Source: CBDCWA01 sp046048295
GTDB lineage: Bacteria; Pseudomonadota; Alphaproteobacteria; Rhizobiales; Hyphomicrobiaceae
Length of the DNA: 5,894 nt
Assembly: GCA_046048295.1 (NCBI GenBank)
Contig: JBJOGJ010000240.1
Span: forward strand, 1 to 5,894
Reading direction: 5' to 3'
Shown in pieces: positions 5,805-5,894 of this stretch. The stretch's first letter is position 1. The number at the start of each line of letters is the position of its first letter. The position numbers and the translations under genes are program-made. Under the pieces are notes generated by a model. That model searched no databases, was not told the DNA's origin, and saw nothing but the letters and a program-made list of their open reading frames with translations.

Positions 5805-5894
5805 GGGCCTCCCATTCGCCGTCAATGAAGAGCCGGTTCCACATTTCGAGGTTCAACAGGCCCCACGTCACGCGGCTGTACTTGCCTTCCCGAT
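5770..5894 (-). CDS. Asparagine synthase (glutamine-hydrolysing)-like protein, C-terminal end only
   Basis: Reading the minus strand from the window edge, one frame runs 40 codons to a TAG at 5770-5772; the rest lies beyond position 5894. It encodes REGKYSRVTWGLLNLEMW followed by NRLFIDGEWEAHAREA and ends GARRPA. The pattern of tyrosine/serine, then W-x-LL-x-L-E-x-W-x-R-x-F-I-D, is the usual C-terminal helix of AsnB-type synthetase domains. The other two frames hit stops within about 30 codons. In surface-polysaccharide loci such proteins (for example WbpS in Pseudomonas aeruginosa O-antigen loci) are thought to amidate uronic acid sugars, and others belong to exosortase-linked exopolysaccharide clusters. 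Which applies cannot be told from this fragment. It overlaps the glycosyltransferase start, so the two are probably co-transcribed. Confidence 0.7.
   Translation of the reverse strand, partial: REGKYSRVTWGLLNLEMWNRLFIDGEWEAHAREAGARRPA

Noticed and set aside
1..5894. Search by eye for CRISPR arrays, tRNA or rRNA genes, insertion sequences and phage or defence genes
   Set aside because: No regularly spaced repeats, transposase motifs, terminal inverted repeats or RNA gene signatures were seen. The window is nearly filled by sugar-metabolism genes.

Overview
The window is a stretch of a cell-surface polysaccharide biosynthesis locus from a G+C-rich Gram-negative bacterium. Gene style and the weak -35/-10 elements fit Alphaproteobacteria, but that is an inference and I cannot name a genus. 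All real genes lie on the minus strand, so transcription runs from high to low coordinates. The many plus-strand open frames are antisense shadows typical of G+C-rich DNA.

In order of transcription: (1) 5770-5894, the last 40 codons of an asparagine synthase-like glutamine amidotransferase, cut by the window edge; (2) 4512-5804, a GT4-type (GT-B fold) glycosyltransferase whose start overlaps the previous gene; (3) 4243-4511, a 269-base intergenic region, clearly poorer in G+C than the genes, holding an imperfect stem-loop and probably the promoter/leader of the next operon; (4) 2875-4242, a UDP-N-acetylglucosamine 6-dehydrogenase (WbpA type); (5) 1206-2816, one polypeptide joining a Gfo/Idh/MocA sugar oxidoreductase (WbpB/WlbA type) to a left-handed beta-helix N-acetyltransferase (WbpD/WlbB type); (6) 59-1225, a DegT/DnrJ/EryC1/StrS PLP aminotransferase (WbpE/WlbC type) overlapping gene 5 by 20 bases; (7) 1-24, a possible start of one more gene running off the window.

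Genes 4-6 together encode every step expected to convert UDP-GlcNAc into UDP-2,3-diacetamido-2,3-dideoxy-D-glucuronic acid, UDP-GlcNAc(3NAc)A: C6 oxidation, C3 oxidation, C3 transamination and N-acetylation. This is the route described for Pseudomonas aeruginosa B-band O antigen (WbpA/B/E/D) and Bordetella LPS (WlbA/C/B). No WbpI-type 2-epimerase is seen here, so the product may stay in the gluco form or be epimerised by a gene outside the window. The glycosyltransferase and the asparagine synthase-like protein are plausible users or modifiers of such a sugar, but that is inference from position.

I do not see a wholly new system. The most notable points are the oxidoreductase-acetyltransferase fusion, whose two activities flank the step done by the overlapping aminotransferase gene, the structured leader before the cassette, and the neighbouring amidotransferase, which raises the possibility of an amidated uronic acid. 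There are no RNA genes, CRISPR arrays, insertion sequences or phage genes.
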